Of a stretch of 64,000 bases of DNA, positions 8,964 to 17,085 are shown one piece after another. The DNA is from CADEDH01 sp039201605 (GTDB lineage: Bacteria > Actinomycetota > Acidimicrobiia > Acidimicrobiales > SZUA-35), in NCBI GenBank assembly GCA_039201605.1, contig JBCCRO010000006.1, positions 62,001 to 126,000 on the forward strand, written 5' to 3'. Each line of letters begins with the position of its first letter. Position 1 is the stretch's first letter. The notes under the pieces were generated by a model. The model made no database searches. It was not told the DNA's origin and was given only the letters and a program-made list of their open reading frames with translations. Made by a program: the position numbers and the translations under genes.

Positions 8964-10448
8964 CTAGTAGTCCCCGGTCTGGGCCAGGGTCAAGACCTTC
9001 TTTTCCAAGGCGTTGACATCGTTGTAGATCTGCGACCGCTCCTTCATGAGCGCCGAGATCTTGTCGCAGGCGTGCATGACGGTGGTGTGGTCGCGGCCGC
9101 CGAACTCGCGGGCGATGACGGGGAAGCTGAGATCGGTGAGCTGACGGGTGACGTACATCGCCATCTGCCGGGTGATCACCAGCGGTCGGCGGCGCGACTT
9201 GCCGGTCAGCTCCTCGGCGGTGAAGCCGAACTGCTGCACCGTGGCCTCGATGATCATCGACACCGTGATGGGTCGGGGCTGATGGTCGGCGATGAAGTCG
9301 CCGAGCACCTGCTCGGCCACGGCCTGGGTCAGCGACTGGCCGTTGAGGGTGGCGAACGCAGCCACCTTATTTAAGGCCCCCTCAAGCTCACGGATGTTGC
9401 TCGTGATGTTGTGGGCGATGAACTCGCTGACGTCGTTGGGGAGGAAGTGACCGTCGCGATCCGCCTTCTTGCGGAGGATGGCCATTCTCGTCTCGATGTC
9501 GGGCGGCTGGATGTCGGTGAGGAGGCCCATCATGAAGCGGCTCTTGAGCCGCTCCTCCAGCGTGGGGATGGCGTCCGGCGGGCGGTCCGACGACAGCACG
9601 ATCTGGCGGTTGGCCCCGTACAGGTCGTTGAAGGTGTGGAACAGCTCCTCCTGGAGCGAGTCCTTGCCCTCGATGAACTGGATGTCGTCGATCAGGAGGA
9701 CGTCGATCTGCCGATAGCGGCGCTTGAAGTCGTTGCCCGACGAGTTGCGGATCGAGTCGACGAACTCGTTGAGGAAGGTCTCGGTGGAGACGTACAGCAC
9801 CTTGAGCCGGGGGTACACGTCGTTCACGAAGTGCTGAATGGCGCGCAAAATATGCGTCTTGCCCAGACCGGCCGACCCGTAGATGAAGAGGGGGTTGTAG
9901 GAACCGCCCGGCCGCTCGGCCACCGACAGGGCGGCGGCGTGGGCGAAGCGGTTCGACGGGCCGATCACGAACCCGTCGAAGGTGTACCGGTGGCGTTGGT
10001 CGTCGCTCACGCCCGGTACCGGCATCGGGCCCACCGGACCGCTGCCCGAGGTGGCCTCGGTCGGGGCGCCGGTGGCGATGCCGGGTACGCCGGCCACGGT
10101 CGGGATGTTGGCGCCCGCCCCGGCCGTGGTGCCGTTGGTGGTGGCCGACGGGTCGTATTCGGCGCCGGGGGTGGGGTTGAGATCGTCGTCGAAGAGGGTG
10201 GGCAGGACCAGCTCGAACACCACGAGGAGGTCGTGGCCTGCGGCTTCGCACACCGCGTCTTCGACGAGCGGGCGATATCGCCCATCGAGTTTGTCGCGGA
10301 TGATGCTGTTCGGGAGGCCGAGAACGAACTGATCATCGGTCAAGCCGACGGGCGAAGCCGGGGCGAAGGTGCTCTGCCAGACGCCGTCGGACACCTGGCT
10401 CTTGAGCAGGTCGGAGGCCGATGTCCATAGCTGCTCAGCTGCCAACAC
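8964..10448 (-). CDS. dnaA: Chromosomal replication initiator DnaA
   Basis: AAA+ initiator that binds DnaA boxes, melts the origin and recruits helicase. Domain I begins with LWTSASDLLKSQVSDGVW; a Gly/Ala/Thr/Pro-rich domain II linker follows; domain III has Walker A GSAGLGKTH near residue 190 and Walker B LLIDDIQFI; domain IV has the FGGRDHTTVMHA DNA-binding signature. I take GTG 10448 as start (GGAGG 5 nt upstream, 494 residues); GTG 10460 with GGGGAG 9 nt upstream is also possible. The open frame extends to 10634 but that part is non-homologous and contains a DnaA box. Confidence 0.95.
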   Translation of the reverse strand: MLAAEQLWTSASDLLKSQVSDGVWQSTFAPASPVGLTDDQFVLGLPNSIIRDKLDGRYRPLVEDAVCEAAGHDLLVVFELVLPTLFDDDLNPTPGAEYDPSATTNGTTAGAGANIPTVAGVPGIATGAPTEATSGSGPVGPMPVPGVSDDQRHRYTFDGFVIGPSNRFAHAAALSVAERPGGSYNPLFIYGSAGLGKTHILRAIQHFVNDVYPRLKVLYVSTETFLNEFVDSIRNSSGNDFKRRYRQIDVLLIDDIQFIEGKDSLQEELFHTFNDLYGANRQIVLSSDRPPDAIPTLEERLKSRFMMGLLTDIQPPDIETRMAILRKKADRDGHFLPNDVSEFIAHNITSNIRELEGALNKVAAFATLNGQSLTQAVAEQVLGDFIADHQPRPITVSMIIEATVQQFGFTAEELTGKSRRRPLVITRQMAMYVTRQLTDLSFPVIAREFGGRDHTTVMHACDKISALMKERSQIYNDVNALEKKVLTLAQTGDY

Positions 10449-10832
10449 AGATGCCTCCACCAGCGGTTTCTCCCCAAATCCCACAGGTTTATCCACACAG
10501 GAGTTCGGGGGAAGGTGTCGCCTCGATGAACGCCCTATGGCCCGCCGGGAACCAAGCGGCTTCTCCGGGGGAAGTCGACCGTAGCACCGCGAATTCAGCC
10601 CGCCCACCCCCGCTGTGGAAAAGGTGGTGGTCATCCCCAGGTGCCGGTACGCTCGGCTATTCGAGCTGTTAGCAGACGGGCTCCGTGCGCACTACCGGCG
10701 CACCGTGATCCCGATGTGACTCGCCCCTTCGCTCGCCACCGTGCCCATCCTTGTGGATGTACGGGATCGGTCGGGCCCGGGTGTTCACCTCGAAACTAGA
10801 GCCGCCCAGGACGCCTAGGAAGAAGAAGCCAC
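10449..10832. promoter_or_regulatory. Divergent dnaA/rpmH control region with DnaA boxes
   Basis: A 384-bp gap between divergent dnaA and rpmH. It holds one perfect DnaA box, TTATCCACA at 10489-10497, just upstream of the dnaA start, where bound DnaA could autoregulate its own gene. Two weaker sites follow: TGTGGAAAA at 10614-10622 (8/9) and TGTGGATGT at 10752-10760 (7/9). The spread of sites means it could also contribute to origin function. No open frame here looks coding. Confidence 0.55.
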
Positions 10833-10967
10833 GTGAAGCGCACGTTCCAGCCAAACAATCTCAAGCGGGCCCGTAAGCATGGGTTCCGCGCCCGTTCCGC
10901 CAGCGCCGGGGGTCGCGCCGTGCTGCGCAATCGCCGGGCCAAGGGCCGCAAGCGCCTGAGTGCGTGA
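10833..10967 (+). CDS. rpmH: 50S ribosomal protein bL34
   Basis: A 44-residue protein from GTG 10833, beginning MKRTFQPNNLKRARKHGFR and ending KGRKRLSA, an unmistakable bL34. A purine-rich AGGAAGAAG lies upstream. Its stop overlaps the rnpA start as GTGA. It heads the rpmH-rnpA-yidD-yidC-jag-rsmG cluster that faces away from dnaA in most actinobacteria. Confidence 0.97.
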   Translation: MKRTFQPNNLKRARKHGFRARSASAGGRAVLRNRRAKGRKRLSA

Positions 10968-11323
10968 TCTGGCGGATCCGTAGCAAGCGGGTCTTCGGTC
11001 AACTGGGCGCAGGCGGACATCGTGTGACAAGCGGTCCGGTTCGGTTGACGTACGTCGCCCTACCCAGCGCTCATCCCCAGCTTGCCATGGCCATCGGCCG
11101 CCGGTTCGGTAACGCCGTCGAGCGAAACCGGGCCCGTCGGCGGGTTCGTCGTGCCTTCGCCGCCGCCTGGGAGACGACGGGCGGTCCCGAAGGGGCCTAC
11201 CTGGTGACCGGCTCCCGATCACTGCTGTCGATGCCGTTCGACGCCCTGGTCTCGCGCCTGGGCGACTGCCTCGAACGTTGCGCCGCCATCCGTTCGAGCG
11301 AGATCGGATCCGCAACGATATGA
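10964..11323 (+). CDS. rnpA: Ribonuclease P protein component
   Basis: Protein subunit of RNase P, which helps the catalytic RNA trim tRNA 5' leaders. 119 residues; GTG 10964 overlaps the rpmH stop (GTGA). The RNR motif region is clear in GNAVERNRARRRVRRAF, and the N-terminal RVTSGPVRLTYV strand matches the family core. Its own stop overlaps yidD (ATGA), so the three genes are translationally coupled. Confidence 0.93.
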   Translation: MIWRIRSKRVFGQLGAGGHRVTSGPVRLTYVALPSAHPQLAMAIGRRFGNAVERNRARRRVRRAFAAAWETTGGPEGAYLVTGSRSLLSMPFDALVSRLGDCLERCAAIRSSEIGSATI

Positions 11324-11535
11324 AGCGGCTGCTGCTGAAGATGATCCGGCTGTACCAGGCCACGTCTTCGGTTCGTCAGCCCCGCTGTCGTTACTTCCCC
11401 ACCTGCTCCCACTACGCAGCGGAAGCCATTGAAACCCACGGCGCCGGCCGGGGCACGTGGCTCGCCGCGAAGCGGCTCGGCCGCTGCCACCCGTTTGGAT
11501 CGTTCGGGTTCGACCCGGTACCGGAGAAGAAGTAG
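11320..11535 (+). CDS. yidD: Membrane protein insertion efficiency factor YidD
   Basis: A 71-residue protein starting at the ATG that overlaps the rnpA stop. It carries the family motif in CRYFPTCSHYAAEAI with its conserved Cys and Tyr residues, an amphipathic N-terminus, and RCHPFGSFGFDPVP near the end. YidD assists YidC-dependent membrane insertion. yidC starts 3 bp after its stop codon. Confidence 0.95.
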   Translation: MKRLLLKMIRLYQATSSVRQPRCRYFPTCSHYAAEAIETHGAGRGTWLAAKRLGRCHPFGSFGFDPVPEKK

Positions 11536-11537
11536 TC

Positions 11538-12725
11538 ATGTTCGATGCCATCGCCAGAGTGCTGGCGTTCTTCTATTCGCTCCCCGTCGTAGGCGGATCC
11601 GTCGGCTACGCCATCATGCTCCTCACCGCCGCGGTGATGATGCTGCTCATGCCGCTGACCGTCCGGGCCACCCGCTCGACGATCAAGATGCAGGAGGTGC
11701 AGCCCAAGCTCAAGGAGCTGCAGAAGAAGCACAAGGACGACAAGCAGACCCTCAACCAGGAGTTGATGGCCCTCTACCAGGAGAACGGCATCAACCCGGT
11801 GGGCGGCTGCCTGCCGATGTTGGCCCAGCTCCCGGTGTTCCTCGTGCTGTTCCGGGTGCTGAGCGGCCTCACCCGCCGAGTGCGGGAGACCCCGTACTTC
11901 GCCATCTCCGATGAGGCCCGCACCCGTGTCGGTGGCGAGTCGATCCCGGGCGAGACGTTCGATCCCCGCTACCTGAACCCCGAGTCCGACCTCTACCTCG
12001 ATCTCACCCAGGCGACCGAGATGAAGTTCGGTCCCTTCGACCTGGCCCTCGAGGCCCTCGACGTCATCCAGAGCAACTTCCTCAACGGCCTCCCCTACGT
12101 GGCCCTCATCGGCTTCGTCGTCTTCTCCAGCTTCTACCAACAGCGTCAGGTGTCGGCCCGGCGCGGCGGTCAGGGCATGCCGGGCATGAACCCGCAGCAG
12201 GAGATGATCCTCAAGTTCCTGCCGATCCTCTCCGGCGTGTGGAGCTTCGTCTTCCCCGCCGGTCTCGTCCTCTACTGGGCGACGTCGAACGCCTTCCGGA
12301 TCGGTCAGCAGGCCTATATCACCCGTCGGTTCTACGGCGATCGGGCCGAGGCCGCCCTCGCCGACGGTGCCGACGGCGACGGCGGTGGCGGCAGCGCCGA
12401 CGATCCGGTGGACGACCCCTCGGACGGCAACGGCTCCGGCGGCGGCAAGAAGGGCTCCAAGCCCAAGAACGAGGCCAAGGACGACGCCTCCGACGACGCC
12501 GGCTCCTCCAACGGCAAGGGCCGCAAGCCGAAGAAGTCGGACGACGACGACAAGAGCGATGGCGCATCGAACGGCAAGGTCGACCGCAACGCCAACTGGG
12601 AGAAGCGCCGCCAGCAGAAGGCCAAGGTCAAGACCTCGGCCAGGAATCGCAACGAATCCACCAGCAGCCGGGTGACCCCGAAGGGCACCACCCCCGGCAG
12701 CTCGAAGAAGAAGCGGAAGAGGTAA
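11538..12725 (+). CDS. yidC: Membrane protein insertase YidC
   Basis: Insertase of the YidC/Oxa1/Alb3 family, working alone or with SecYEG. 395 residues from ATG 11538; GGAGAAGAAG lies upstream. The first membrane segment is followed by a cytoplasmic hairpin (QKKHKDDKQTLNQELMALYQ), then NPVGGCLPMLAQLPVFLVLF and further membrane segments around residues 170-260. After the last helix comes a low-complexity tail of about 130 residues, first Asp/Gly-rich, then strongly basic (ending SSKKKRKR). Basic C-termini on YidC homologues bind ribosomes, so this tail probably does likewise. Confidence 0.95.
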   Translation: MFDAIARVLAFFYSLPVVGGSVGYAIMLLTAAVMMLLMPLTVRATRSTIKMQEVQPKLKELQKKHKDDKQTLNQELMALYQENGINPVGGCLPMLAQLPVFLVLFRVLSGLTRRVRETPYFAISDEARTRVGGESIPGETFDPRYLNPESDLYLDLTQATEMKFGPFDLALEALDVIQSNFLNGLPYVALIGFVVFSSFYQQRQVSARRGGQGMPGMNPQQEMILKFLPILSGVWSFVFPAGLVLYWATSNAFRIGQQAYITRRFYGDRAEAALADGADGDGGGGSADDPVDDPSDGNGSGGGKKGSKPKNEAKDDASDDAGSSNGKGRKPKKSDDDDKSDGASNGKVDRNANWEKRRQQKAKVKTSARNRNESTSSRVTPKGTTPGSSKKKRKR

Positions 12726-12731
12726 CTGCGC

Positions 12732-13799
12732 GTGGAATGGGTGAACATCACAGCCAAATCGCTGCCTGAAGCGATCGATCTGGCCCTCGACAACCTGGGG
12801 GTGGACGAGGCCGAGGCCGAGATCGAGGTCTTGGAGGAGCCCAAGCAGGGCCTCTTCGGGCGGACGCGGGGCAACGCCCGGGTGAAGGCCCGCGTCAAGC
12901 CCAAGGAGACGCGCCCCAAGAACGAGCGGGGACGCAGTCGGCGTCGCCGCAACGAGGGTGGTGGCCGGGGTGACGGTCGCAACCGCAACCGTCGATCCGG
13001 CGGTGGCCGCGATGGCGGCAAGGGCGACAACAAGCGGTCGGAGGCCAAGGCCGACAAGACCGAGAGCAAGAACGGCTCCGACAACGGTGCGGAGTCCTCG
13101 AAGCGATCTGGCGATCGCAACGCAGGCGGCAAGAAGCAAGGTAACGGCGGTTCCGCCGACGGCAAGGGCCGGGGCAACAAGCAGCGTCAGGCCGAAGCGC
13201 CGGCGAAGGAGGTTTCCGTGGAAGAGGTATCAGCACATGTCGAGTCGTTCCTGAGCGGCCTGGTGGACGCCTTCGGGGTCGACGGTGGTGTTCGGATCGA
13301 CGCCGATGGCGACGACGGCATCATCGGTGTGGTCGACGGGCAGCACGGTCTGCTGGTCGGCCCCAAGGGTCGGACGCTCGAGTCGATCCAGGAGCTGGCC
13401 CGGGTGTCGGCTCAGCGGTCGGCCCCGAGCAGCGTCCGGATCAAGGTGGACGTCGGCGGCTATCGGCAGATGCGGGCCGAGGCCCTCGGTAAGTTCGCCA
13501 CGAAGGTGGCCGAAGAGGCTCTGGCCGACGGCAAGGAGCGGTCGCTGGAGCCGATGAACTCGGCCGACCGCAAGATCGTGCACGACGCGCTCAACGAGAT
13601 GGAGGGCATCGAGACCCGCTCGGCCGGGACCGATCCCCGCCGTCGCGTGGTCGTGGTGCCGACCGTCGAGGTCGTCGGCGGCGATGCCGACGTCGAGGAG
13701 ACCGAGGCCGACGCCGATGAGGTCGAGGCCGGTGAGGTCGAGGTGGCCGAGGCCGACGGTGAGCAGGTCGAGGTCGAAGCCGAGGCGGTGGCCGACTGA
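12732..13799 (+). CDS. jag: Jag/KhpB RNA-binding protein (Jag-N, KH, R3H)
   Basis: 355 residues from GTG 12732, six bases after the yidC stop. The Jag-N domain occupies about residues 1-60 (ITAKSLPEAIDLALDNLG ... QGLFGRTRGNARV). A basic Lys/Arg/Gly-rich linker of about 100 residues follows. The KH domain has GLLVGPKGRTLESIQEL, and the R3H domain contains RSLEPMNSADRKIVHDAL. The C-terminal 50 residues are strongly acidic. KhpB/Jag binds RNA together with KhpA and affects cell division and envelope synthesis in Gram-positive bacteria. The long basic linker and acidic tail are unusual relative to Firmicutes Jag. Its stop overlaps the apparent rsmG start. Confidence 0.94.
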   Translation: MEWVNITAKSLPEAIDLALDNLGVDEAEAEIEVLEEPKQGLFGRTRGNARVKARVKPKETRPKNERGRSRRRRNEGGGRGDGRNRNRRSGGGRDGGKGDNKRSEAKADKTESKNGSDNGAESSKRSGDRNAGGKKQGNGGSADGKGRGNKQRQAEAPAKEVSVEEVSAHVESFLSGLVDAFGVDGGVRIDADGDDGIIGVVDGQHGLLVGPKGRTLESIQELARVSAQRSAPSSVRIKVDVGGYRQMRAEALGKFATKVAEEALADGKERSLEPMNSADRKIVHDALNEMEGIETRSAGTDPRRRVVVVPTVEVVGGDADVEETEADADEVEAGEVEVAEADGEQVEVEAEAVAD

Positions 13800-14428
13800 C
13801 GGCCGCTGCACCCTCCGCAACACTGATTGCCGCCCTGGAGCGCTCTCGGCAGCTGGGATTTCTCGGTCCCGGCCCGGCCTCTGACCACATCGGTCACGCC
13901 GAGCGCTACCAGGCGGCGGTTGCGGAGTTTCGTCGTCATCACCGGCTGACGACGGTCCGGGGCATCGATCTCGGAGCGGGAGGCGGCGTTCCCGCCCTCC
14001 CCCTGCTGGTGGACGACCCCCGGCTGGAGCTGGTGTTGGTCGACGCGTCCCAGAAGCGCATGTCTTTCTGTGCGTGGGCGATAGCCGAGCTGGGGCTGGG
14101 AGATCGGGCCGAGGTCTGGACCGGGCGGGCCGAGTCCTTCGCCCACGACCCCACGCGCCGGGGCGCCTACGACATCGTGGTGGCCCGAGGCTTCGGCCCG
14201 CCGGCGATCACGGTGGAATGCGCCGCCGCCCTCCTGCGAACCGACGGCTGGTGCGTGATCAGCGAACCACCCGAACGTCGGCCATGGCCCGACGAGGTGC
14301 CGGAGCTGGGTTTGGTGCGCCGGGACGGCTTGGACGGCGTGGCGGTCTACGTTCGGGTCGGGGCGGTGGAGGAGCGGTTTCCTCGGCCCAGCAACCTGCA
14401 GAAACGCGCTCCCCTCTTCGCCCTGTAG
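13796..14428 (+). CDS. rsmG: 16S rRNA (guanine527-N7)-methyltransferase RsmG, probable CTG start
   Basis: S-adenosylmethionine-dependent methyltransferase of 16S rRNA G527 (GidB). The SAM-binding motif IDLGAGGGVPALPLL and the later LVDASQKRMSF are clear, and the protein ends RPSNLQKRAPLFAL. Upstream of the SAM motif the frame is open only back to a TGA at 13760, and it holds no ATG, GTG or TTG before GTG 14009, which lies beyond the SAM motif. CTG 13796 overlaps the jag stop as CTGA, the same geometry as the many ATGA/GTGA/TTGA couplings in this window, so I take it as the start (210 residues). A start at 14009 would remove the cofactor site. Placement between jag and parA is as usual. Confidence 0.75.
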   Translation: MTAAAPSATLIAALERSRQLGFLGPGPASDHIGHAERYQAAVAEFRRHHRLTTVRGIDLGAGGGVPALPLLVDDPRLELVLVDASQKRMSFCAWAIAELGLGDRAEVWTGRAESFAHDPTRRGAYDIVVARGFGPPAITVECAAALLRTDGWCVISEPPERRPWPDEVPELGLVRRDGLDGVAVYVRVGAVEERFPRPSNLQKRAPLFAL

Positions 14429-14482
14429 CCGCGACGGCCACCACGGTCGCCATCAGTAGCGGTCGTCATCGGCGGTGAGCCG

Positions 14483-15973
14483 TCATCGGTCGGGTGAGCA
14501 GTCGCCCTCGAACGGGAGGCCCGGCGGCAGCCGACCGGCGCGGCAGAGCTCCTCGATCGTCTCGGGCGACATGTTGTGGCCGAGGGCCACCCGCCATTCG
14601 TCGGTGACGACGATCCGCCGCCCTTGGACGTGGGCGGCGATGATGCCGGTCTGGCCCGGGTTCCGCATGTCGATGCCGACGCCGTACTGGTAGTGGTCAC
14701 CGTCGAGTTCGGCGGCGAGGCCAGGCTCGATCGGCGACAGGCGGACGGCTCCCCACACCATCGAGTACTCGACCGTCTGGCCGCTGATGTCCTGATGGGG
14801 ATGAGCCGGCCAACCGTGCAGATTGGTGAGGTAGGTCTCCCCGTTCTTCTCGCTGGTGACGGTCGGACCCCACCCGTACCGTCCGGGAACGGCGAAGGCC
14901 GCGGCGTCGGTGCAGCGGATCGGGTTGACGTCGACGCGGTCGCCCTTGCGTTGACCGATGGCGGGGGCGACGAAGTTACTGAAGCCGCGACACGGCGTGC
15001 CGAAGTTCTCGACGATCCACCGGCCGTCGATGAACGAGGCGAGGTACATCGGCCCCATCTCCACCTGGGCGTTGCGCGGTGGCGTGCCGTCGAGGACGTC
15101 GATGTGGTTCCAGGGTTTGATCCGGGTGTAGACCGCCTCGACCGGTTGGTCGAACCGTCGGTTGTTGGGAGACAGGACGTTCGGCCACCCGGCGCTGGCG
15201 AAGTTGTAGTGGGCGGGCACGCTCGGGATCGGGGCCACCTCGTGCTTCTTGGTGACGGCGTCGACCAGATCCTCGATGCTCACGGTGCCGGGTTCGCCGC
15301 CACCGGTCGTGGCGTTGGCAGCCGGCGTCGGGCGCGGCTCAGGGGCGGGCACCGGCTCCGGCGACGCCGCCGTGGCGGGCTGGGCGGTGGCCGGGGTCGT
15401 CGGTGTGGCGCCGGTGGGGAGCCGGCCGCCGGTCATGTTCACGCTGGCGCAGACGTAGCCGTCGACGGTCCGATCGCACTCGACGAAGGGCTGTTCGCAG
15501 TCTGCGTCGAACAGGGCGCGAGCGGCGCTCCACGTCGAGGCGGCGGTGGCGCAGACGGCGACGGCCGATGGCGGTTCGGCGACCGAGGCCGCCTTGGGCG
15601 CTTCGGTCGAGGAGGCTCCGACCGAGGGCGCGGCCGGCCGGGGCGACGGTGTGGACGACGGCACCCGGCCGTCATGCAGTCGCTCGTTGGCACAGATGAA
15701 CCCGGTGCCGAGGCGATCGCAGTCGGCGAGCGATACGCCACAGTCGGCGTCGAAGGCGGCCTTGGCCGCCTCCCAGGTGTCGGCCGTCCGGGCACAGAAG
15801 GTGGACGCCCGTGCGTCGGTGTCGTCGGGGTCGGCCTGGACGGGTGACCCGGCCAGGAGGAAGACGCCTGCGGGCACCAGGAGGGCGGCGGCGAGGACCA
15901 TGAACGAGCGCCGCCGGGGCGTGCGGTTCGGCGGTGACCCTCCCACGTCGTCGAGTGGATACGCATTCGGCAT
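14483..15973 (-). CDS. Secreted protein with two four-Cys repeats
   Basis: 496 residues from ATG 15973, with AAGGAG 6 nt upstream. The N-terminus has an Arg-rich segment and a hydrophobic stretch (MVLAAALLVPAGVFLLAG) ending in SPVQA, a good signal peptide. Then come two related repeats of about 48 residues, starting FCARTADTWEAAKAAFDADC and VCATAASTWSAARALFDADC, each with four cysteines, joined by Ser/Thr/Pro/Ala-rich linkers. The last 260 or so residues form an unrecognised domain with several Trp, Tyr and His and two or three cysteines. The gene is on the opposite strand to its neighbours and interrupts the usual rsmG-parA pair, next to a decayed rsmG end. Likely an acquired cell-surface protein; function unknown. 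Confidence 0.8.
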   Translation of the reverse strand: MPNAYPLDDVGGSPPNRTPRRRSFMVLAAALLVPAGVFLLAGSPVQADPDDTDARASTFCARTADTWEAAKAAFDADCGVSLADCDRLGTGFICANERLHDGRVPSSTPSPRPAAPSVGASSTEAPKAASVAEPPSAVAVCATAASTWSAARALFDADCEQPFVECDRTVDGYVCASVNMTGGRLPTGATPTTPATAQPATAASPEPVPAPEPRPTPAANATTGGGEPGTVSIEDLVDAVTKKHEVAPIPSVPAHYNFASAGWPNVLSPNNRRFDQPVEAVYTRIKPWNHIDVLDGTPPRNAQVEMGPMYLASFIDGRWIVENFGTPCRGFSNFVAPAIGQRKGDRVDVNPIRCTDAAAFAVPGRYGWGPTVTSEKNGETYLTNLHGWPAHPHQDISGQTVEYSMVWGAVRLSPIEPGLAAELDGDHYQYGVGIDMRNPGQTGIIAAHVQGRRIVVTDEWRVALGHNMSPETIEELCRAGRLPPGLPFEGDCSPDR

Positions 15974-16033
15974 CGGTACTCCTTCGTTGATGGCCGTGCG
16001 TAGGAGATGTCCGGCCCGGCCATTGCGTTGCAC

Positions 16034-16186
16034 CCCCGGGAGACCGCCGTCGGGGGGTGGGAGCCGGGTCCGGAGGACCGCGGCGGCTTCGACTGTGGGG
16101 CGGTCTACGTTCGGATGGGAACCGTGGACGGGCGGTTTCCTCGACCCAGCAACGTGCAGAAACGCTCTCCGCTGTTCATGCTGTGA
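16034..16186 (+). pseudogene. Remnant of a second rsmG 3' end
   Basis: Reading from about 16034 to the TGA at 16184-16186, the conceptual protein ends GAVYVRMGTVDGRFPRPSN then VQKRSPLFML, closely parallel to the end of intact rsmG (VAVYVRVGAVEERFPRPSN then LQKRAPLFAL). Similarity fades upstream of 16075 and no start or SAM motif is present. It sits 69 bp before parA, where the rsmG end would normally be, while the intact rsmG lies 1.6 kb upstream beyond the secreted-protein gene. The copies are diverged, not identical, so this is not a recent tandem duplication. Confidence 0.75.
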
Positions 16187-16255
16187 GATTCTTGTAGGTA
16201 GAGGGAAGACCCCTGCTAGCGAGTAGACCTAGAGAAGTACCGGAGGAGAGGCGCT

Positions 16256-17074
16256 GTGACCACCACTGAATCCAGCCAGAAGACGGCCGGTGAGGCGTCG
16301 TCGGGCGCCCGTCTCATCGCCGTGGCCAACCAGAAGGGTGGCGTCGGCAAGACGACGACGGCGGTGAATCTGGGTGCGGCTGCGGCCGAACTCGGCCATC
16401 GGGTGTTGATCATCGACCTTGACCCGCAGGGCAACGCCAGCACCGGCCTCGGCATCAATCCCCGCACGCTGGACGTGTCGATGTACGACGTCCTGCTGCA
16501 CGACGTGCCGATGGACGACGCCATCGAGGCCGCTGCGGTCCGCAACCTGTTCCTGGCCCCGGCCAATTTGGAGCTGGCGGGAGCGGAGATCGAGCTGGTG
16601 CCTGCGTTCAGCCGGGAGATGCGGCTGAAGAACGCCGTGGCCAAGGTGCGCGATGACTACGACCTGATCCTGATCGACTGCCCACCCTCGCTCGGTCTGC
16701 TTACGGTGAACGCCTTTGCCGCCGCCAACGAGGTGCTGGTGCCGATCCAGTGCGAGTACTACGCGCTCGAGGGTCTCGGTCAGTTGCTGCGCAACGTCGA
16801 CCTGGTCCAGCGCAACCTCAACGCCGACCTGGCCCTGTCCCACATCGTGCTGGTTATGTTCGATGCTCGGACAAACCTGGCGAGCCAGGTGGCGACCGAG
16901 GTGCGGGAGCACTTCGGAGAGTTGGTCTGCCAGACGGTCATCCCGCGGACGGTGCGACTGTCGGAGGCCCCGAGCTTCGGACAGCCGATCACGGTGTTCG
17001 ACACGGCGTCCCGCGGAGCGCTCTCATATCGAGACCTCGCCCGTGAGGTGGCGGGCGACCCGGCTTCGGACTGA
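16256..17074 (+). CDS. parA: Chromosome partitioning ATPase ParA
   Basis: Deviant-Walker ATPase that moves the origin-bound ParB complex over the nucleoid. 272 residues from GTG 16256 with GGAGGAGAGG upstream. The P-loop is KGGVGKTT at residues 27-34 (signature lysine Lys27), followed by LIIDLDPQGNASTGLG and LILIDCPPSLGLLT. There is no N-terminal DNA-binding extension, so it is the chromosomal Soj type. parB starts 11 bp after its stop, and a parS site lies at 18262. Confidence 0.97.
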   Translation: MTTTESSQKTAGEASSGARLIAVANQKGGVGKTTTAVNLGAAAAELGHRVLIIDLDPQGNASTGLGINPRTLDVSMYDVLLHDVPMDDAIEAAAVRNLFLAPANLELAGAEIELVPAFSREMRLKNAVAKVRDDYDLILIDCPPSLGLLTVNAFAAANEVLVPIQCEYYALEGLGQLLRNVDLVQRNLNADLALSHIVLVMFDARTNLASQVATEVREHFGELVCQTVIPRTVRLSEAPSFGQPITVFDTASRGALSYRDLAREVAGDPASD

Positions 17075-17085
17075 GCGAGCACGCG

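Noticed and set aside
10449..10634. N-terminal extension of DnaA up to 10634
   Set aside because: The extra residues are not DnaA-like, the region holds a DnaA box, and two GTG codons with good ribosome-binding sites lie at the expected start of domain I.
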